Assembly: GCA_004151065.3 (NCBI GenBank)
Contig: NWUY0304171617.1
Span: 1-21,896 of the forward strand
Source: Larix sibirica
Taxonomy: Eukaryota; Streptophyta; Pinopsida; Pinales; Pinaceae
Direction: 5' to 3'
DNA length: 21,896 nt
Of this stretch, positions 17,198 to 21,896 are shown one piece after another (position 1 is the stretch's first letter; each line of letters begins with the position of its first letter). A model generated the notes under the pieces. The model did not search any database. It saw only the letters and a list, made by a program, of their open reading frames with translations, and was not told the DNA's origin. The translations under genes were made by a program, and so were the position numbers.

Positions 17198-17255
17198 GAG
17201 ACCACTACTTATTTTCAAAACAACATCCATCCTTGAGATTGTTCATTCAATCAAT

Positions 17256-17275
17256 AACCTACAATAAGGTAGGTT
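17256..17275. other. Perfect 7-bp stem-loop
   Basis: AACCTAC-AATAAG-GTAGGTT forms a seven-pair stem with a six-base loop. The T-run after it is too short to suggest a terminator. Confidence 0.6.
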
Positions 17276-18679
17276 TTCAATGACCTATCAGTGGATGGCC
17301 CCCTCCCCTGTTTCCTTCCTTATTTTCTTATTTTCCGGTTGGCTCCGATAAGAAATCTCTTTGTCCTCTTACCCGGATGGCCCACCTAAAGTAATACTAC
17401 CGTGCTTACCGGGCCCACTTCTTTTATTCTCCCTTTTTTTGTTTTTCAAATGGTCTATTTTGAGTGGAATGAGACTTCTTGTTTTGGTTATGGCTCTATT
17501 GTAAGCCTTGGCTCTGGAAGTTTTGTTTTGCTGGTTCATTTGGACATTCACCCAGCCCTACTTCAGTTCAATTTTGAGCATGGGTGTTTGTTTTTAGGCC
17601 GGCTTGCTCTCTAGTAAGCGTTATCACTGGAAATGGAGTAGTACCGGCCAGTAGATAACCACCACCTATCTTTACCCAGGTCTCCTGCATTGAACCTAAA
17701 TATAGTTTATTTCAAATCATCCTGGGAATCCACTATTATTTGTCAATGAAGCACTAGTAAGTATAATGCATCGTTAGGTCCTATTAGGGGACTATAAAAA
17801 TTTGAGAGTAGCCTAGGTTAGTATAGAGCTGGAAGAGAGCTAGTGGAATTCTATTTGGTTCTGTACCTTCCCGTACTTCTTATGGCGATAGTAGTAGCAA
17901 GGCTTGAACAACACAACATTCTACCATATTCAGTCAAGGAGCCCAGTCGAGGTAGGAACCCTATGTTTCATATTTGTAAGAGAGTTTGAAGTTCAAGGGT
18001 TTAATTAATTGGGTCGATGGTCGATGGTAAAGGGTATATGGCAGTGGTTCCATTGAATCATATAGTAAGTGTATTAAAAGCCAAAATGAATCAATAAAAG
18101 GTGCATTTGAGCACCCGTGATGACCCACTGCTTGTCCCCTATGTAAATGAAACCCTCGTCCTCCATATTTTGGACGAGTGGTTTTCCGTATTCTGGGAGG
18201 GTATAACAAGGAACCAGAAGCCTTTCACCTTATGCAATGCACTTTTTTCCCTCAGTTCTTGAATCACCCAGTTAACCACTCGACTGAGGTACGAAGGAGA
18301 GGCCCTACGGGTCATTGAAACATGAAACATATAGATTAAGTTTCCTATGTTAACACACGACACAAGATTGATTATGTTACTATGTTATAACCATATGAAA
18401 CACGACGAACACAGTGAAAACTACCTCGCCCAAAATGTATCAACCTTGCTTCTTACCTTCTAACAACTTGTTGCTATGGGACCGGTCTAACGCTATGTTG
18501 TTGTAAAATTGTATATAAATCCAATGCTGTGTGGTGTGTCAGTATCTGTATCCGGAGCCGTATCTGTCTATAACTAGGGACTGACTCTCGGCAATGACAA
18601 TGGTCTATTGGGGATTACCGGCTCTTATCAAGTATAATAGAATTTTCACTTACTATAAGCCATCCTGCCTGTCATAGAT
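17276..18679. other. Gene-free stretch
   Basis: Frames of 60-82 codons occur on both strands (17369-17614, 17961-18363) without a recognisable domain. The 18139-18363 minus frame (for example SYLSRVVNWVIQELREKSAL) looks protein-like but I cannot assign it. The region leads into the copia remnant, so more of that element may lie here beyond recognition. Confidence 0.4.
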
Positions 18680-19145
18680 AGACTTGACATTCAAAATGCA
18701 GTAAACACCTTGAGTTAGTACATGGTTGAAGCCCATAAAGGTTTGGGTTGCTGCGAAACGTGTGCTCCGGTACTTGAAGGGCACAATGCATTTTGGTATC
18801 AAGGTATGCTGGTAATATAGAGTTGGTGCTACATGGGCTTATAGAATCTGATTGGGCAGGTAGTGCCTACAGGCGGAGCACCTCAGGGTGTTGCTTTAGT
18901 TTGGGTTCAGTTATGGCTTTATGGTTCAGCAGTAAGCATACTTAAGTGGCCACTTAGTTAAACATAGGTAGAGTATTCTATATAGCAGCCAACTCTGCTA
19001 GTAGTAAAGCCAGATGGCTTCACAAGTTATTAGCAGAGTAGTTTACAAATAAAACACTTTGGACACTACTATGATTTACTGTTACAATCCGAGTTGTATG
19101 AGAATTCAGTGTTTTATGATCGGTTCAAGCATATTGAGATAAGGG
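18680..19145 (+). mobile_element. Ty1/copia polyprotein remnant: end of reverse transcriptase plus RNase H
   Basis: Blocks in the order expected for plant copia pol are spread over all three plus frames. 18680: RLDIQNAVNTLS, stop at 18716, then YMVE. 18741: VWVAAKRVLRYLKGTMHFGI. 18805: YAGNIELVLHGLIESDWAGS, RRSTSGCCFSLGSVM, then VFYIAANSASSKARWLHKLL after two stops. 19059: LDTTMIYCYNPSC. 19109: VFYDRFKHIEIR. These correspond to the known sequence R-P-D-I-x-x-A-V-N-T-L-S, A-A-K-R-V-L-R-Y-L-K-G-T, D-W-A-G-D, R-(K/R)-S-T-S-G, E-Y-I-A-A, C-D-N-x-S and H-D-R-x-K-H-I-E-I-R. At least four frameshifts and several stops make it inactive. Integrase, gag and LTRs are not visible. It is almost certainly an old insertion of nuclear retrotransposon DNA. 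Confidence 0.9.
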
Positions 19146-21432
19146 TTAACTGGAGTACAGTTATCCAACACATGGTAAATATTGAAACCATTATGTTCCT
19201 ACAAATAAGAATCCATTTAAGTTAACAATGCCAGTATGTGCCATCCATTAGGATATATTCCTCATGTGAGCCTATTTTCATTACACTAGCGACTTCCCAA
19301 ACATCATTAATTTATCATAACCCTACCTGGGTATATATACCCGTTTTATGCCATCCGTTAACTCCTTAGATCACTAATTTATTAACCCACTCCGTGATCT
19401 CATTCGTATGTTACCTAACTTCACTGCGAGGAGTTCTGCAGTCCGGATTCATTTATATATGCACAAAAGCTTTAGGCTCATAATCACGGTATTACCTTGA
19501 TAACTGAGAAGTAGTCCCTTTACGTTACTTGATCTTAAATCATATGATCCATATTGAAGGTTGGTTACAATGCCAAGTAATATTTTCCTGCAACCGTCTT
19601 ATGATTCTCACCTCACCTTACAATAAAATAAGAAGGATATTTTATGGGGGTAGGTCTAGTCAACACATAAATCAGATGCCTAGAGCTTTTCAGAGAGCTT
19701 TACTCATTCACAGTACAATGTTAAACTTTAAAGTAAGCCCCCATCTAGGGCCACAACAATCTATGCATGTATACTTCAACAACAGTTTATTAATGGCATT
19801 TATGCCTTAAATCATAAAAGTAAAAATAAAATTTCCATGTATCTCATTATATTAATGTACACATCCACTATGTTATCATCATCTCGTTGCTCTGTTTTTC
19901 TTGTAGCGTTCTATATCTTTTGATCCTTTCCCAAGGTTATAATGTCACTTCACAGTACTGACCTAACTCATTCCAAGGACTGCTATACCCAATAGCATTA
20001 AAGAGTACACTAGGTCCTCATTATTTCAGTTTTCTGTCGTGCTTTCTCCACTTGTACCCATGAATGATTCAGCCCAGACGATTTATAAATTAAAACAATT
20101 ATGATTTAACCACAGGAATTCCCCCAGTTTTATTCCAGAACCCAGAATTTGACATTACTTCCAATTGCAAGTTTCTGTACCAAGATACTTCTAACTCGCA
20201 GCTGTCATGCCAATCAATTCGACATGGTTTTTTTTGCTTCTAATTTCTTACATACAGTAAACAACTGGGTTACTTACTTGAACCCACAGTAATCCGTTAA
20301 TAACCAACCGAGGTTAAGCATGAGAATACTCATGACTATTCGACCTATCATTAAGTATCAGTCCCAAGCCGTCATGCGTGTCCTACTTCACAAGAGAGGT
20401 AGGTAAACTGTCCAATGTAAACCTACTTGGCACTTTCAATGTATTACCGGTTTAAACCATTCCACTTTGACTTCAGACTAGCATCCATATAATACTACCA
20501 TCATCTAATCATGGAAGTTAATTGCCTTACGTGATAATGCAAAAGAACCACCATGCTTATCTATAAGAAATAAATCCATGGAGTGAAGCCACCTACCTTC
20601 CAACACCAAGTCACATACATGTAACCATCGTGATTTATGATCCGAAGGATTTTATAACCTAATCCATTAACCACCAAGCATAGGAGTACAAGCTTTTTAC
20701 TCTTTATACCGGGTATAATGACTCAACCTATAAAATAGTCTATTTTCCTTGCCTTTGGAGGTCCAGATACCTATGACCACACCACGACGCTTATAAAATA
20801 GAACTAAATAATTGAAATTACCTCAGCAATGTGAGTGCCCCGGTTCAAAATATCTCTCTTTAAACCCTAAAGCTAACCTAAACCTCCAATTGAGGAAGTG
20901 TATAAAAATACCACCCAAGTTCCCATGGAGACTGCTGATACATCGACGATGGGACTGCAAGTTTCTATCTCGGGGTATTATGCCCTATAGCACCAGGCCT
21001 TCCATAGCCGCGAGAAGGAAGCTGAGAAGGAAGGATATGAGATAAGTTGGTTGTATTGTTTATTTAACCTCATTTTTATGGGTTCGATTAATCCATTAAA
21101 TTGGATTTTCTTATTTATGGAACATGCCTTGCCCTCCTTCTTAGGTGGTCGGGCAAGAGCTTCGCTCCTTTTCATGAACTTTCCCTAGCGGCAGCAGGAT
21201 GTCGAAGATTGATAGGCTCGACTAAACACCACGGAATAACAACCACGTTTTCATTTTTCACATATATGGCAAGGCCTATTCAACTATGGAGAAATAACAG
21301 CTGCTATATCCAATAGCTTAGCTCTACTTACTCTCTGTGCTTAGCCGGAGTAGTGCCGGGACTCTATCTGGCCGGGTGTAGTAGTGCAAGTGAAAAAGGA
21401 AAGTAAACTTACTTATTAGTCCTACGCTCTAT
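19146..21432. other. Gene-free stretch downstream of the copia remnant
   Basis: AT-rich sequence with no recognised gene. It may include the 3' end or flank of the copia insertion, but I find no repeated LTR pair. GGGTATATATACCC at 19329-19342 is a perfect 14-bp palindrome. Open frames at 19529-19810 (93 codons), 20812-21045 and 21101-21316 (70-77 codons) lack motifs, and I would not call them genes. Confidence 0.45.
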
Positions 21433-21457
21433 ATTCAATTTATGTTGGTTAAACTGG
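21433..21457 (+). repeat. 25-bp shared leader of the Gly/Ala-rich module, copy 2
   Basis: 24 of 25 bases match 5573-5597; the single change (C to A at 21451) converts the TCA codon of the 5.6 kb frame to TAA in the same phase. Sequence immediately downstream is no longer collinear. Instead the opposite strand carries the related repeat. Confidence 0.8.
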
Positions 21458-21652
21458 TTCTTTTCTTTTGAATAATCCTGCCCAGCATTTATAGAATAAA
21501 AAAGGATTATTCCCACCGGCACAAGGAGGACCAGTACAAGCATTATTCCCAGCATTTCCAGTCGAACCGGCATGATCATAATTATTCCCAAGAGCAGCAC
21601 TACAACCAATAGCCCTAGCGTAATTAGGGTCGTTCCCAGAAGCAAAAGGATT
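21449..21652 (-). repeat. Gly/Asn/Ala-rich repetitive open frame (67 codons, minus strand)
   Basis: On the minus strand the phase is open between TAA (21653-21655) and TAA (21449-21451). It reads NPFASGNDPNYARAIGCSAA, then LGNNYDHAGSTGNAGNNACT and GPPCAGGNNPF, ending FKRKEPV. There is no ATG in phase. The composition, G-N and N-P-F steps and RNY codons (GCT, GGT, AAT, ACT) match 5548-5991. A segment such as AATGCTGGGAAT..AATCCTTTT aligns with GATGCTGGGAAT..AATCCTTTT at about 5689-5742. The 83-codon ATG frame on the same strand (21409-21660) is the Leu-rich off-phase shadow. A 9-bp inverted repeat (GAATAATCC 21470-21478 / GGATTATTC 21504-21512) lies within it. Confidence 0.55.
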
Positions 21653-21661
21653 TTAAGCACA

Positions 21662-21853
21662 ACCAGAAATGATCCTGGAACTGAGGAAGCCAGGAATGCT
21701 GATATGGCTGCTGGTTATGCCCCTTCAACTGTTACTGGGACTCTTTTCCTTCCTTCTGCTTGGCCTGGAAATAATCATCTGCCGGTTCGAATGGATGGAC
21801 CAGGTGAACATTCAATCTCTAGCATCCAGCTACTTGACGCCCAGTCCTGTTAG
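21662..21853 (+). repeat. Gly/Ala-rich arm, plus strand, head-to-head with the previous one
   Basis: This phase reads TRNDPGTEEARNADMAAGYA, then PSTVTGTLFLPSAWPGNNH, and ends at TAG 21851. It starts with AATGATCCTGG, recalling the AACGACCCTAA beginning of the minus-strand arm, so the two arms diverge from an axis near 21650. An ATG-less extension upstream (from 21572) is only the antisense of the minus arm. SAWPGNN resembles DAWPGSF of the 5.6 kb frame. The frame is short and has no start codon of its own. Confidence 0.45.
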
Positions 21854-21896
21854 TCAATTTTCCACCTTCTAAGGGCCAGGTGAACACCTTTCTATC

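Noticed and set aside
18550-18600. GAGCCGTATCTG as the start of a group II intron domain V
   Set aside because: Lacks the conserved hairpin continuation and the matching TACGGTTC strand.
21409-21660. 83-codon minus-strand Leu-rich frame
   Set aside because: Off-phase shadow of the Gly/Asn-rich minus-strand phase at 21449-21652.
1-21896. tRNA genes
   Set aside because: No T-arm word (GGTTCRA-type) with a matching stem and acceptor was found on either strand by reading; a covariance-model search would be needed to be certain.
1-21896. CRISPR array or prophage-like operon
   Set aside because: No regularly spaced identical repeats with unique spacers, and no bacterial-style gene packing.

Overview
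The window contains no complete gene I can recognise. I find no tRNA, no rRNA and no full-length conserved protein, and the longest open frame (171 codons, minus strand, 16145-16660) looks like the antisense shadow of a decayed plus-strand frame. Base composition changes from patch to patch. There are many short diverged repeats and AT microsatellites, plus small decayed pieces of plant-type nuclear retrotransposons. This best fits intergenic DNA of a large, repeat-rich land-plant mitochondrial genome (inference). A degraded plant nuclear region cannot be excluded, and I cannot name the species or clade. Layout: 0-5.2 kb is non-coding and carries several locally duplicated, diverged segments (1.2/1.75 kb, 3.15/3.4 kb, 3.9/4.1 kb), a short-repeat block at 2.25-2.5 kb, a CCATATATATATATGG palindrome and an imperfect hairpin near 4.6 kb. 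At 5.24-5.99 kb lies the most striking element: a single reading frame with a Gly/Ala/Thr/Asn-rich C-terminal part (147 codons open, no ATG) made of about seven degenerate 16-20-residue units that begin A-A-(F/Y). Sequences of the same style recur at 12.3-13.2 kb, 14.3-14.5 kb and 21.4-21.85 kb (two head-to-head arms), with smaller scraps near 9.5 kb and 10.5 kb. The 5.6 kb and 21.4 kb loci share a 25-base segment (24/25). From 6 to 12 kb the sequence is non-coding with hairpins, a pyrimidine-rich tract and G/C-run motifs. At 15.7 kb there is a 49-codon remnant of a LINE-type reverse transcriptase. At 15.96-16.55 kb there is an unidentified decayed acidic reading frame. At 18.68-19.15 kb there is a frameshifted Ty1/copia reverse-transcriptase/RNase H remnant. 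The rest of 17-21.4 kb has no recognisable content. No pathway or operon can be reconstructed. The point of interest is the dispersed, phase-maintaining RNY-type (purine-any-pyrimidine) repeat-protein family, which is either a decaying gene family or a triplet-based repeat that spreads or expands without coding.
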